A DNA stretch of 64,000 bases from Erythrobacter crassostreae (GTDB lineage Bacteria; Pseudomonadota; Alphaproteobacteria; Sphingomonadales; Sphingomonadaceae): positions 496,001 to 560,000 of the forward strand of contig NZ_JAGSPC010000001.1 of NCBI RefSeq assembly GCF_019204045.1, given 5' to 3'. The first letter of the stretch is position 1. Each line of letters begins with the position of its first letter. The position numbers and the translations under genes are program-made. Below the pieces are notes generated by a model. It saw nothing but the letters and a program-made list of their open reading frames with translations, searched no databases and was not told the origin of the DNA. This document shows positions 38,116 through 47,569 of this stretch, piece by piece.

Positions 38116-41004
38116 ATGTCTGATCAAAAACGCGACCTTAAAGATACGGTCTTCCTGCCGAAGACTGCGTTCCCGATGAAAGCCGGCCTTCCGCAAAAGG
38201 AACCGGGCATTGAGGCGCGCTGGCGCGAGATTGATTTGTACGCGAAATTGCGTGAGGCGCGCAGCGGACGCGAGAAGTTCATCCTGCACGATGGACCCCC
38301 TTATGCGAACGGCGATATGCATATCGGCCACGCGCTCAATCACATCCTGAAAGATACGGTCTGCCGCACGCAGAACCTGATGGGCAAAGACGCGCCCTAT
38401 GTTCCGGGCTGGGATTGCCACGGCCTTCCGATTGAATGGAAGGTTGAGGAGAAATACCGCAAGAAAAAGCTCGACAAAAACGCGGTCGATCCGAAGGAAT
38501 TCCGCGCCGAATGCCGCGCCTATGCGCAAAGCTGGGTCGACACCCAGCGAGAGCAGCTGAAACGGCTGGGCATCATGGGTGATTGGGACAATCCGTACCT
38601 CACGATGGATTTTCAGGCTGAGGGGACGATTGTTTCCGAGCTGATGAAGTTTGCCGAGGCAGGCAACCTCTATCGCGGATCGAAACCGGTGATGTGGTCC
38701 CCGGTCGAAAAGACCGCGCTGGCTGAGGCTGAGGTTGAATACGAAGACCTGACAGACTCGCCGCAGATCGACGTGGCGTTTGAGATTGTCGAGAGCCCGA
38801 TTGAGGAACTGGTCGGCGCATATGCGGTGGTTTGGACGACGACGCCTTGGACGATCCCGGTGAATCAGGCGATCGCTTTTGGGCCGGAGGTTGAGTATGT
38901 GCTGGTCGACTTTACCAACACAGGGCTAGCTTTCGTCGGCGATGATGGTGTTCGCTTCTTCAGCGATGAAAACGAATATCGCTTCCTAATAGCCAATGAG
39001 TTGCATGAAGCATTCGATGCGCGCTTGGGGCACGGCTGGGGTAGAGGTCAAACAGTTTGGTCAGGCAAAGGCTCCGACCTAGCCGGAACTATCGCCAAGC
39101 ACCCGATGGCCGACCGCTTCCCGGACAGCGAGTTTTACACCAAGCCGCGCCCCTTCCTCGCAGGCGATTTTGTCACCACCGATAGCGGCACCGGCCTTGT
39201 CCATATGTCGCCCGACCACGGCGAGGACGATTTCGACCTGTGTAAGGCAAACGGCCTGAACCCCGTCTTCGCTGTGATGGATGATGGCCGTTACCGCGAT
39301 GATTGGGAATGGCTGGGCGCGGATGACAAAGACGCGGACGGCAAACCACGCCGCCGCGCGGTCATCAACAAACCGTTCAACGCGCCGGACGGCCCAATCT
39401 GCTCCGACCTGCGCGAAGCAGGCGCGCTGCTTTCGGCCTCCGCCGATTACGCGCACTCTTACCCGCATTCATGGCGCTCCAAAGCCAAGGTCATCTATCG
39501 CTGCACGCCGCAATGGTTTGTGCCGATGGATAAGGACCTGACCGACGGCGGCACCTTGCGCAGCCGCGCCATGTCAGAAATCGAGCGGGTCGAGTTCATC
39601 CCTGAAAAAGGGCAAAATCGCATCGGCTCCATGGTCGAAGGTCGACCCGATTGGGTGCTCTCGCGTCAGCGCGCTTGGGGCGTGCCAATCACCCTCTTCG
39701 TGAAGCCTGACGGCACTTATCTGCAAGACCCAGCGGTAAACGCGCGCGTTGTCGCAGCGGTTACCGAAGAAGGCGTCGATGCATGGGAAGAGGCGCGCAA
39801 AGCCGAATTCCTCGGCCCCGATCACAACCCAGACGAATACGAGATGGTCACAGACATTCTCGACGTGTGGTTTGACAGCGGCTGCACCCACGCATTTGTG
39901 CTGGAAAGCGGACGCTGGCCCGATCTGCAATGGCCCGCCAACCTGTATCTCGAAGGCAGCGATCAGCATCGCGGCTGGTTCCAGTCATCGCTCCTGCAAA
40001 GCTGCGCAACGCGGGGCCGCGCGCCCTATGATCAGGTGCTCACCCATGGATTTACCATGGATAAGGCCGGCAAGAAGATGTCGAAGAGCCTCGGCAACAC
40101 GGTCAGCCCGATCAAAATCATGGAGCAGACCGGCGCGGATATCATCCGGCTTTGGGCGCTCAGCGTCGATTTCACCGAAGATCACCGGATCGGCGATGAA
40201 ATTCTTAAAGGCGTGGGCGATCAATATCGCCGCCTTCGCAACACGTTCCGCTATTTGCTCGGCGCGCTCGACGGATGGATCGGTGACACATCGGACGGCG
40301 GGGAAATCCCGGAGCTGGAGCTCTACGTCCTATCGCTGCTGAGTGAGCTGGATGGAAAGTTGCGTAAAGCCGCGGATGAATACGACTTCAACACTTATAC
40401 CCGCCTGCTGGTCGATTTCTGCAATGAAGACCTCAGCGCGTTCTTCTTCGATATCCGCAAAGACACGCTCTATTGCGACGGGCCAGATTCGACGACACGC
40501 AACGCATACCGCACAGTGCTCGATCTGCTGTTCCATGCGCTGGTCCGTTATGCCGCGCCGGTGCTTGTCTTTACCGCAGAGGAAGTGTGGCAGACCCGCT
40601 ATCCCGAAGACGGCGAGCAGGAAGGCAGCGTCCACCTGCTCGAATGGCCGAGCGTGCCAACCGTGCCTGCAGATGCCGAGAAATGGGCCAAGCTGCGCGC
40701 ACTTCGCGAACGTGTGACCGAAGCGATCGAGCCATTGCGCCGCGAAAAGACGATCCGTTCCAGCAACGAAGCTGTCGTCACCGTGCCAGCCGATGCGGTG
40801 CCGGACGGCGTTACCGACGAACAGCTCGCCGAATTGTTCATCACGGGTGCAGTCACACGCGGCCAAGGGGACGACGTGATCGTAGCCAAATCAACTGACA
40901 GCAAATGCGGCCGCTGCTGGCGCCTGCTGCCCGACGTGCCCGAAGACGGCGCGCTATGCGGCCGGTGTGACAGTGTTGTGTCCGCATTGGATGCAGCTGA
41001 ATGA
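38116..41004 (+). CDS. ileS: Isoleucyl-tRNA synthetase
   Basis: A 962-residue class Ia synthetase. The HIGH motif is in M-H-I-G-H-A-L-N-H, the KMSKS in K-K-M-S-K-S-L-G-N, and the C-terminus carries a zinc-ribbon (C-G-R-C-W-R and C-G-R-C). The editing domain is present. Length is normal for bacterial IleS. The stop overlaps lspA (ATGA). Confidence 0.97.
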   Translation: MSDQKRDLKDTVFLPKTAFPMKAGLPQKEPGIEARWREIDLYAKLREARSGREKFILHDGPPYANGDMHIGHALNHILKDTVCRTQNLMGKDAPYVPGWDCHGLPIEWKVEEKYRKKKLDKNAVDPKEFRAECRAYAQSWVDTQREQLKRLGIMGDWDNPYLTMDFQAEGTIVSELMKFAEAGNLYRGSKPVMWSPVEKTALAEAEVEYEDLTDSPQIDVAFEIVESPIEELVGAYAVVWTTTPWTIPVNQAIAFGPEVEYVLVDFTNTGLAFVGDDGVRFFSDENEYRFLIANELHEAFDARLGHGWGRGQTVWSGKGSDLAGTIAKHPMADRFPDSEFYTKPRPFLAGDFVTTDSGTGLVHMSPDHGEDDFDLCKANGLNPVFAVMDDGRYRDDWEWLGADDKDADGKPRRRAVINKPFNAPDGPICSDLREAGALLSASADYAHSYPHSWRSKAKVIYRCTPQWFVPMDKDLTDGGTLRSRAMSEIERVEFIPEKGQNRIGSMVEGRPDWVLSRQRAWGVPITLFVKPDGTYLQDPAVNARVVAAVTEEGVDAWEEARKAEFLGPDHNPDEYEMVTDILDVWFDSGCTHAFVLESGRWPDLQWPANLYLEGSDQHRGWFQSSLLQSCATRGRAPYDQVLTHGFTMDKAGKKMSKSLGNTVSPIKIMEQTGADIIRLWALSVDFTEDHRIGDEILKGVGDQYRRLRNTFRYLLGALDGWIGDTSDGGEIPELELYVLSLLSELDGKLRKAADEYDFNTYTRLLVDFCNEDLSAFFFDIRKDTLYCDGPDSTTRNAYRTVLDLLFHALVRYAAPVLVFTAEEVWQTRYPEDGEQEGSVHLLEWPSVPTVPADAEKWAKLRALRERVTEAIEPLRREKTIRSSNEAVVTVPADAVPDGVTDEQLAELFITGAVTRGQGDDVIVAKSTDSKCGRCWRLLPDVPEDGALCGRCDSVVSALDAAE

Positions 41005-41534
41005 GCGGTCTGTTCACCCGTAACCGTGTGATCGGTTTGGTATTTGCGGCCTTTATCGCAATCGTCGATCAGGCGATCAAAGCCTATGTCACAGTCACAC
41101 TCGGCATCAATCAGATCGGCGACAAAATGGACCTGCTTCCATTTTTCGACCTGACCTATACCGAGAATCGCGGTATTTCCCTTGGCATGCTGCAAGCGAC
41201 CAATATGGAAATGCGCTGGCTCCTCGTTTTGATGACCGCCGTGATCGCGCTGGTCGTGTTTGTCTGGATGCTGCGAGAAAAGCTGATGGGTGACATTCTT
41301 GGTCTTGCGATGATCTTGGGCGGAGCCATCGGCAATATCTACGATCGCTACACTTACGGCTATGTCATCGACTTTGCCGATTTCCACATTGGGGACTTTC
41401 GCCCCTTCCTTATTTTCAACGTCGCCGATGCTGCTATCACCATCGGCGTGGTGATCATCCTTGCGCGCAGCCTTTTCCTGAGCGAAAAGGACGACAACGA
41501 AATGGACGCATCAGGCGTCCCATCGGAGAATTGA
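41001..41534 (+). CDS. lspA: Prolipoprotein signal peptidase
   Basis: A 177-residue inner-membrane aspartyl protease that cleaves lipoprotein signal peptides before the lipidated Cys. Four helices; catalytic Asp regions are G-G-A-I-G-N-I-Y-D-R and F-N-V-A-D-A-A-I, with D-Q-A-I-K near the N-terminus. The ileS-lspA pair is a common arrangement. A lipoprotein gene follows two bases later. Confidence 0.95.
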   Translation: MSGLFTRNRVIGLVFAAFIAIVDQAIKAYVTVTLGINQIGDKMDLLPFFDLTYTENRGISLGMLQATNMEMRWLLVLMTAVIALVVFVWMLREKLMGDILGLAMILGGAIGNIYDRYTYGYVIDFADFHIGDFRPFLIFNVADAAITIGVVIILARSLFLSEKDDNEMDASGVPSEN

Positions 41535-41536
41535 AT

Positions 41537-41947
41537 ATGCATAGTCTGAAAACCGTCATCCTGCTTACCACCGGCAGCGCAATGCTGGCATCATGCGGCG
41601 GCAGCGGTATTTTCAACCGTGACCGTCCCGATGAGTTCGCTGTTCAGCGTCAGGCTCCGCTGGTTGTTCCACCTGATTTCAGTCTGCAGCCACCAGCGCC
41701 GGGCGCTCCGCGTCCGACCGAAGGAACTGCACAAGAACAGGCGCTCGACGCTCTGTTTGGCGGCCCAGCAGCACGCAGTGAAATCGAAAAAAGCGCACTC
41801 GATCGCGCCGGTGCGGCTGCTCCAGGAATTCGCAGTCAGGTTGGCGATCCCGGAACAAACACCGTCGCCAAAGGCAGCGTGACACGCGACATCATCGCCG
41901 CACCCGAAGGTGACGGCCAGAACGCGCAGACCGTAATTCCTTCGTAA
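41537..41947 (+). CDS. BamF-like DUF3035 lipoprotein
   Basis: A 136-residue lipoprotein: signal peptide ending L-A-S-C-G-G, then a Pro-rich segment with P-L-V-V-P-P-D-F, the mark of DUF3035/BamF, a component linked to the BAM outer-membrane assembly complex of alphaproteobacteria. ATG 41537 is chosen; an in-frame TTG two codons upstream overlaps the lspA stop. Co-transcribed with lspA, whose product would process it. Confidence 0.8.
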   Translation: MHSLKTVILLTTGSAMLASCGGSGIFNRDRPDEFAVQRQAPLVVPPDFSLQPPAPGAPRPTEGTAQEQALDALFGGPAARSEIEKSALDRAGAAAPGIRSQVGDPGTNTVAKGSVTRDIIAAPEGDGQNAQTVIPS

Positions 41948-41968
41948 TAGAGCGTTGTAGGAGAAGGC

Positions 41969-43348
41969 TTAAACGCCTCGATTTTCCGACACGTTCTCAC
42001 GCGTGACCAACAGCTGGTCGATGCGGCGATTGTCCATGTCGACCACCTCAAAGCGCCATCCTTGATCACTGAAGGTTTCGCCCGCATTCGGGAGACGCTT
42101 GAGTACAGACAGCGCATATCCTGCGGCGGTTCCAAACTCCCGGTTTTCTGGGTAGGACAGCCCAAGCCTATCTGACAGCGCATCAGCGGATATTGAACCC
42201 GATACCAGCAGCGAGCCGTCTTTTCGCTCGATGATCTCCGGCGTATCACCCTGATCTTTGTCGCTGGCAAAGTTACCGGCAATCGCAGTGAGCAGATCGA
42301 CCGGCGTGACGATGCCTTCGAAATGGCCATATTCATCGTGGACCACCGCCATCGCAATGTCAGATGACTGTAGAACCCGCAGCGCGTCCATGGCGTCGAG
42401 CTGATCGGGGACCACTTCGCCTTTATGCATCATATCACGGATCGAGACAGCATTACCTTCGACCAGAGCAGCAAGCACTTCGCGCACCTTCACAATGCCG
42501 AGGATTGCATCTGGTGAACCCTCGGCGACTGGCAGGAGAGAATGCGGGCTGTCTTCAATAGTCTGCCGGATTTGCCCGGTATCCGCTTCGATTTCGATCC
42601 AGTCGATCTCAGTCCGCGGGGTCATCATTTCCCTGACAGGCCGCTCTGCAAGGCGCACGACGCCGGTTAGAATCTGATGCTGCTCGGCTTCAATCACGCC
42701 GGATCGAGTGGCGTCGGCGAAGATCATCTGGAGTTCTTCCGCCGTAACCGAGTTCTGGTTTCCTCTGCGGATGCCGAACAAACGGATGATGCCCGCCGAG
42801 CTGGTATCGAGAAGCCAGACGAGCGGCGCAGCAATAGTCGCCAGAATGGCCATCGGGCGCGCCATGACCAGCGAAATCGACACCGCGGAACGAAGCGCAA
42901 CTTGCTTTGGGACAAGCTCGCCCACGACCACGCTGAAATAGGTGGTCAGAGCAATAACAGTCACAAAAGCGGTCTGTACTGCCATATCTTCAGGCACACC
43001 TAAAAGCGCGAGGCGCTGGCCAACCGGCCCTTCCAAGCTTGCGCCTGAATATGCACCGGTGATGATCGCGATCAGCGTAATGCCAATCTGTACGGTCGAG
43101 AGAAACTTACCGGGATCAGCAGCGAGCGACAGTGCGATACGAGCACCTGCCGAGCCTTCTTCGCGCTTGGCCTCAAGTGTCGCTGTCTTGGCAGAAACAA
43201 TCGCCAGTTCAGACATGGCAAACACGCCGTTGAGCACGATGAGCCCGGCGATAATGAACAATTCTGGCCACGGAAACGGTGTCACACCAAGACCGCTAGC
43301 ACAAAAGGCGCGGCTTGCCAGCCAAACCTTCGCATTGCGCGCCATCAT
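41969..43348 (-). CDS. CNNM/CorC-type membrane protein (DUF21-CBS-CorC_HlyC)
   Basis: A 459-residue protein: DUF21 membrane domain with about four helices (G-L-I-V-L-N-G-V-F-A-M-S-E and V-V-G-E-L-V-P-K), two CBS domains beginning at M-M-T-P-R-T-E-I-D-W and ending D-E-Y-G-H-F-E-G-I-V-T, and a C-terminal CorC_HlyC domain. The family is involved in magnesium or cobalt transport. Starts at 43348 and GTG 43285 are both possible; the latter removes 21 residues without family pattern. Confidence 0.88.
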   Translation of the reverse strand: MMARNAKVWLASRAFCASGLGVTPFPWPELFIIAGLIVLNGVFAMSELAIVSAKTATLEAKREEGSAGARIALSLAADPGKFLSTVQIGITLIAIITGAYSGASLEGPVGQRLALLGVPEDMAVQTAFVTVIALTTYFSVVVGELVPKQVALRSAVSISLVMARPMAILATIAAPLVWLLDTSSAGIIRLFGIRRGNQNSVTAEELQMIFADATRSGVIEAEQHQILTGVVRLAERPVREMMTPRTEIDWIEIEADTGQIRQTIEDSPHSLLPVAEGSPDAILGIVKVREVLAALVEGNAVSIRDMMHKGEVVPDQLDAMDALRVLQSSDIAMAVVHDEYGHFEGIVTPVDLLTAIAGNFASDKDQGDTPEIIERKDGSLLVSGSISADALSDRLGLSYPENREFGTAAGYALSVLKRLPNAGETFSDQGWRFEVVDMDNRRIDQLLVTRENVSENRGV

Positions 43349-43469
43349 CGGGAACGTGCTTTACAAGACCTTACTTGCGGTTCAGCTTGCAGCAAAGGCA
43401 AGTCGCAGACGTAGCGGAACAAGCGCGCGGTCTAGCACTTGTTTCGGTGTAACGCGTGAAGCAAACTTC

Positions 43470-43477
43470 AGGAGGAG
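43470..43477 (+). promoter_or_regulatory. Strong ribosome-binding site of OmpA-like gene
   Basis: AGGAGGAG lies seven bases before ATG 43485, fixing the start against the much longer open frame that extends upstream antisense to the CorC gene. It predicts high expression. Confidence 0.8.
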
Positions 43478-43484
43478 AAGAATA

Positions 43485-44180
43485 ATGAAAACAACACGTA
43501 TCCTGCTTTCAAGCACAGCGGCGCTCGCGCTGCTTGGCACCAGCGCCTGTGTCACTGATCCAAACACCGGCGAACAGAAAATCTCGCGTACTGCAATCGG
43601 CGGTGCTCTCGGCGGAACGCTCGGTTATCTGCTTGGCGGCGCAATCGGCGGCGATGCCGCACGTATCATCGGCGCCGGCATCGGCGGCAGCGCTGGCGCA
43701 GTAGTCGGCAAACAGTTCGATGATCAGATCAAAGAGCTCGACGAGCAAACAGCTGGTAGCGGTGTTGATGTCGAAGAAGTCGGCGATGGCGATGCCATCT
43801 TGGTCCGTTTGCCCGATGGCGTGACCTTCGCGCGCGGATCGGCCAACATCAATCAAGGGTTTTACGATACACTGAATACGGTTGCAGACAGCCTGATCCA
43901 GTATCCGAACAGCTTGATTGACGTGTATGGCTTCACCGATACGACCGGCTCGAACGCGCTTAACCAACGCCTCTCCGAACAGCGCGCTCAGGCCGTTGCG
44001 GATTACCTTGCGGCACGAGGTGTAGCGCGCAGCCGTATGGCGACGCGCGGCTTTGGCGAAGACGATGATCAACTGCGCGTGAAAACCGCAGACGGCGTGG
44101 ATGAGCCGCTCAACCGCCGCGTCGAGATCAAGATTATTCCGATCAGTCAGGAAGACGTAGAGGCTGCGCGTTCGCAGTAA
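43485..44180 (+). CDS. OmpA-family lipoprotein (YiaD-like)
   Basis: A 231-residue outer-membrane lipoprotein. Lipobox L-G-T-S-A-C ends the signal peptide (Cys22); a Gly-rich hydrophobic stretch (G-G-A-L-G-G-T-L-G-Y-L-L-G-G) resembles a glycine-zipper membrane element; the C-terminal OmpA domain has V-Y-G-F-T-D-T-T-G and N-R-R-V-E-I. This is the YiaD/Omp16 layout. Its own terminator follows 21 bp later. Divergent from the CorC gene. Confidence 0.92.
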   Translation: MKTTRILLSSTAALALLGTSACVTDPNTGEQKISRTAIGGALGGTLGYLLGGAIGGDAARIIGAGIGGSAGAVVGKQFDDQIKELDEQTAGSGVDVEEVGDGDAILVRLPDGVTFARGSANINQGFYDTLNTVADSLIQYPNSLIDVYGFTDTTGSNALNQRLSEQRAQAVADYLAARGVARSRMATRGFGEDDDQLRVKTADGVDEPLNRRVEIKIIPISQEDVEAARSQ

Positions 44181-44201
44181 TCGGCGACTATCCAAGTATC
44201 G

Positions 44202-44231
44202 AAAGGGTCGGCCTGCAAAGGCTGGCCCTTT
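44202..44231. terminator. Intrinsic terminator shared by convergent genes
   Basis: A 12-bp stem (AAAGGG... / ...CCCTTT, two G-T pairs) with a 6-base loop, followed by TCTATTT on the plus strand. It lies between the OmpA-like gene and the convergent phosphatase gene, whose stop begins at 44232, so it can serve both directions. Confidence 0.75.
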
Positions 44232-45008
44232 CTATTTGAGCTGATTGGCCCGGTCCGCCAGACGCTCAACCGCTGCTCCATGGATACCCGGCGAGCAAAC
44301 CAGTACGCCAAAGTCGCGCGGATCATGCTTGTTATACGCAAGCGGCTTACCAAAAGCGTCCGACACTTGCGCCCCGGCCTCTCGGGCAATCAAAGCAGCG
44401 GCAGCGACGTCCCATTCAAATCCCCAGCGCAGGGTCGCGACCAGATCGGCGCGATCATCGGCCACCATCGCAATACGCAGTGCAATCGAATTGGGCTTCT
44501 CGACCATCACGAGATCCGAATCGGCGCTCGGCAATTGATCGATAGGTACCCGAGCGCCGGAAAAATCGCCCCGCGTGCTCGCCGCAAGCGGCTTATCATT
44601 CAAAGTCGCCCCTTGACCTGCCACTGCGCACCATTCTTCATTGCGTGCCGGAGCAACTAGAATCCCGATGAGCGGCTTTCCCCCGCTCACCAAAGCAACC
44701 GAAATCGCCCAGCCGGGTCTTCCGCGAACAAAATCGCGTGTTCCGTCAATCGGATCAACGAGCCAAAGCAAATCACTGTCAGTACGGGTTTTATCATCGA
44801 TAGTTTCTTCAGAGAGCCAACCGGCAGATGGCAACAGCGCCGCCAGTTCGCGCCGAAGAAAGCGATCAACCTCCAAATCCGATTCGCTTACCGGATTGCC
44901 GGGCGTTTTATCCCAGCTCGTTAGCGCATGCCCATCGCCCGGCCAACGCGCATGAGCAATGCGGCCCGCTTCGCGAACAATCTGGAGAAGGCGGTGTTTG
45001 TCGATCAT
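44232..45008 (-). CDS. Inositol-monophosphatase/CysQ-family phosphatase
   Basis: A 258-residue IMPase-superfamily enzyme. Metal motifs: S-E-E-T near the middle of the N-terminal half, D-P-I-D-G-T-R-D-F, and the C-terminal W-D-V-A-A-A-A-L. A second family member after cysQ (7543). The W-D-V-A-A version and lack of sulfur genes nearby leave open whether it acts on inositol phosphate, PAP or another sugar phosphate. ATG 45008 is chosen over an in-frame TTG. Confidence 0.88.
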   Translation of the reverse strand: MIDKHRLLQIVREAGRIAHARWPGDGHALTSWDKTPGNPVSESDLEVDRFLRRELAALLPSAGWLSEETIDDKTRTDSDLLWLVDPIDGTRDFVRGRPGWAISVALVSGGKPLIGILVAPARNEEWCAVAGQGATLNDKPLAASTRGDFSGARVPIDQLPSADSDLVMVEKPNSIALRIAMVADDRADLVATLRWGFEWDVAAAALIAREAGAQVSDAFGKPLAYNKHDPRDFGVLVCSPGIHGAAVERLADRANQLK

Positions 45009-45152
45009 TGAACCCAATCAATCTTGCTACATTCCTCGTGAAGGGCCTCTCACCACTTTTCAAGTCGTGCGAACCTGCCTAGGGCATGCATCAACACTTC
45101 TCTCTGCCCCAGCGCAGATTCTACGCGAATACACACAAGGGATCACGACGAC

Positions 45153-46367
45153 ATGAACGTCCATGAATATCAGGCCAAGGAACTGCTGAAAGAATACGGG
45201 ATCGCAATTCCTGCCGGCCACGCTGCTTTGACCGTCGAAGAAGCTGTCGAGGGCGCGAAAAGACTGCCCGGACCGCTTTACGTTGTGAAGGCGCAAATCC
45301 ACGCTGGAGGCCGCGGCAAAGGCAAATTCAAGGAACTGCCCGAAGATGCCAAAGGCGGCGTTCGCCTCGCATTCTCGCTGGACGAAGTTGAAAGCCACGC
45401 AAAGGAAATGCTCGGCAACACGCTTGTGACGATCCAGACCGGTGACGAAGGCAAGCAGGTCAATCGCCTCTACGTCACCGACGGTGTCGATATCGAAAGC
45501 GAGTATTACCTCGCCATGCTGGTCGACCGTGCCAGCGGTCAGGTTGCGATGGTTGCCTCGACCGAAGGCGGCATGGACATCGAAGACGTCGCGCATAACA
45601 CGCCTGAGAAAATCACCACGATCACAATTGATCCGGCACAGGGCTTTATGCCGCATCACGGCCGTGCGGTGGCTTTCGCGCTTGAGCTTTCAGGCGCGCT
45701 CAACAAGAAATGTCAGAAACTCGCTGCACAGCTTTATCAGGCCTTTATGGCGAGCGATTGCGAGATGCTCGAAATCAACCCGCTCGTCGAAACGAAGCCG
45801 GATTCTGACGGCAACGCTGATCTGCTGGTGCTCGACACCAAGATGAGCTTCGATGGCAATGCGCTTTACCGTCACAAGACAATCGAAGCGATGCGCGACG
45901 AGACCGAAGAAGATCCGGCCGAAGTCGAAGCATCACAATACGACCTCGCTTACATCAAGCTAGACGGTAACATCGGCTGCATGGTCAACGGCGCGGGCCT
46001 TGCCATGGCGACGATGGACATCATCAAGTTGAACGGCGCATTCCCGGCCAACTTCCTCGACGTGGGCGGCGGCGCGACCACCGAAAAGGTGACCGCTGCG
46101 TTCAAGATCATCCTCAAAGACCCGGCGGTCGAGGGTATCCTCGTCAACATCTTTGGCGGCATTATGAAATGCGACATCATCGCCGATGGTATCGTACAGG
46201 CGGCGAAGGAAGTGAACCTGTCGGTTCCACTGGTCGTGCGTCTCGAAGGCACCAATGTTCAGGCTGGTAAGGACATTCTGGCCAATTCAGGCCTGCCAAT
46301 CGTTGCCGCAGACGATCTGGGCGATGCTGCGAAGAAGATCGTCGCAGAGGTGAAGCAGGCGGCGTAA
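45153..46367 (+). CDS. sucC: Succinyl-CoA ligase beta subunit
   Basis: A 404-residue ATP-grasp subunit of the TCA-cycle ligase. N-terminus [24 protein letters not shown] is the nucleotide loop; [10 protein letters not shown] and F-L-D-V-G-G-G-A form the CoA ligase domain. The alpha subunit sucD, usually next, is absent: a terminator and a minus-strand gene follow, so SucD must be encoded elsewhere. Confidence 0.96.
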   Translation: MNVHEYQAKELLKEYGIAIPAGHAALTVEEAVEGAKRLPGPLYVVKAQIHAGGRGKGKFKELPEDAKGGVRLAFSLDEVESHAKEMLGNTLVTIQTGDEGKQVNRLYVTDGVDIESEYYLAMLVDRASGQVAMVASTEGGMDIEDVAHNTPEKITTITIDPAQGFMPHHGRAVAFALELSGALNKKCQKLAAQLYQAFMASDCEMLEINPLVETKPDSDGNADLLVLDTKMSFDGNALYRHKTIEAMRDETEEDPAEVEASQYDLAYIKLDGNIGCMVNGAGLAMATMDIIKLNGAFPANFLDVGGGATTEKVTAAFKIILKDPAVEGILVNIFGGIMKCDIIADGIVQAAKEVNLSVPLVVRLEGTNVQAGKDILANSGLPIVAADDLGDAAKKIVAEVKQAA

Positions 46368-46389
46368 ACCACCAGTCAGATTACAGCAG

Positions 46390-46424
46390 AAGGCCGCGCG
46401 GGTTGATGCCTGCGCGGCCTTTTT
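46390..46424 (+). terminator. Intrinsic terminator of sucC
   Basis: AAGGCCGCGC and GCGCGGCCTT form a perfect 10-bp GC-rich stem around a 12-base loop, followed by TTT. It starts 23 bp past the sucC stop and confirms that sucC is the last gene of its unit. Confidence 0.85.
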
Positions 46425-46428
46425 GCGC

Positions 46429-47331
46429 TTAACGGCTGGGACGCGGCTCAGGCAGGATAGGCTCGCTCGTATCCTGATAGGTGAGCCAGTTCTGCCAAAC
46501 AGTATGGGTGTGTTCATCGGTCAACCGAATTGAGCACCGCAGCCACATGGCGTTGCGGATCGAGCCCTCTTTCCAGTTCTCATACACCGCATCACATTCA
46601 GCTGAACGATAGGCATCAAATGCGGCGTCGCTCGCTCGGATCATCTTGCCTAAGGCATTGCCATCGGCTGATGAGCCGAGGGCCGCGTCAACATAAGCTC
46701 TCTGGCGCGATTTTGATCTCTTGTAGATGCCAGCTAGGCATTCATTGATAGCAATAGTCGTGCCGTCGCAGTCATAAGATATTGGTGTCGAAGCGGCAGC
46801 GTCAAACCGGAATATAAGCTCCTGCGGATCCGGCTTGTCGCTTTTCATACGGACTGCCGCAACGATGCCGCTGCCGGGATTGTCGGGATCAGCGCAGCGC
46901 AAAGTCAGTGCATTGAAATAAGCGGCACAGGGCTCAATTGCGACGAGGCGGAAGGTAAGCATCCCGTCCTTTTCCTCCCATCCCGTAAGATCGGCGTTGA
47001 AATGTTTGAGCTTTAGAGCGAGGCTGCCGCCCTCTTCCGTAAGATACATATGTTCGGTGAACATGATTGAGCCATCGGACGACTCCTGGACAAAAGTACC
47101 AACCATTGTTCCACCGCTTTCCGGCAGCCAACTTTCCATTGCCGGTGCGCCTTGGATTCCTGTGCCCGCCCATTGCCCGACTAGCCAACCCACCTGATCC
47201 AGCGTCGCGGCAGGCGATTCGAATTCGTCTTCGCCAATCCGCGTTTCGGTTTCGGTTTCGGTCTCCTGAGCGAGCACAGGCATCGCGCAACCAAGCGCCA
47301 ACCCCGTCAAAGCCATCACAATTGCACGCAT
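46429..47331 (-). CDS. DUF6265-LprI fusion, secreted
   Basis: A 300-residue protein with a signal peptide (M-R-A-I-V-M-A-L-T-G-L-A-L-G-C) cleaved after A-Q-A/E, an Glu-Thr run at the mature N-terminus, then a DUF6265-type domain (L-V-G-Q-W-A-G-T, W-L-P-E-S-G-G-T-M-V-G-T-F) and a C-terminal lysozyme-inhibitor LprI/DUF1311-like domain: C-D-G, then N-E-C, A-Y-R-S-A-E-C-D and W-L-R-C-S-I-R-L-T. Cysteine spacing supports LprI. A periplasmic role is likely. The fusion links a lipocalin-like sheet domain with a lysozyme-inhibitor-like helix domain; function unknown. Confidence 0.7.
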   Translation of the reverse strand: MRAIVMALTGLALGCAMPVLAQETETETETRIGEDEFESPAATLDQVGWLVGQWAGTGIQGAPAMESWLPESGGTMVGTFVQESSDGSIMFTEHMYLTEEGGSLALKLKHFNADLTGWEEKDGMLTFRLVAIEPCAAYFNALTLRCADPDNPGSGIVAAVRMKSDKPDPQELIFRFDAAASTPISYDCDGTTIAINECLAGIYKRSKSRQRAYVDAALGSSADGNALGKMIRASDAAFDAYRSAECDAVYENWKEGSIRNAMWLRCSIRLTDEHTHTVWQNWLTYQDTSEPILPEPRPSR

Positions 47332-47480
47332 TGCACTCCCTCCCGCATAGTTTGACGCATGTTGTGCAACATTAGCGCAAATTGGGCGAAAAGGGAGGCT
47401 TGACGTTGGAACGCAGCGAGGCGAGGAACGACGCTAAGGCTCCCGCGAAACGGGAGAGTCAGTAGCCGCAATCCAGTTGA

Positions 47481-47494
47481 CGTTTACGTAAACG
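47481..47494. promoter_or_regulatory. 14-bp perfect palindrome upstream of etfB
   Basis: CGTTTACGTAAACG, 76 bp before the etfB ATG. It resembles the TTTACGT-AAACG core of operators used by MerR-type LiuR or TetR-type acyl-CoA regulators in proteobacterial branched-chain and fatty-acid catabolism, which fits an ETF gene pair. The regulator is not in the window. Confidence 0.55.
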
Positions 47495-47569
47495 CAAGCT
47501 AGGGCGCGGTTAGAGAGTTTTTGCTGCGCTCTGCGTTAATGCGGGGGCGGCCTAGGGAAAGGAAATCTC

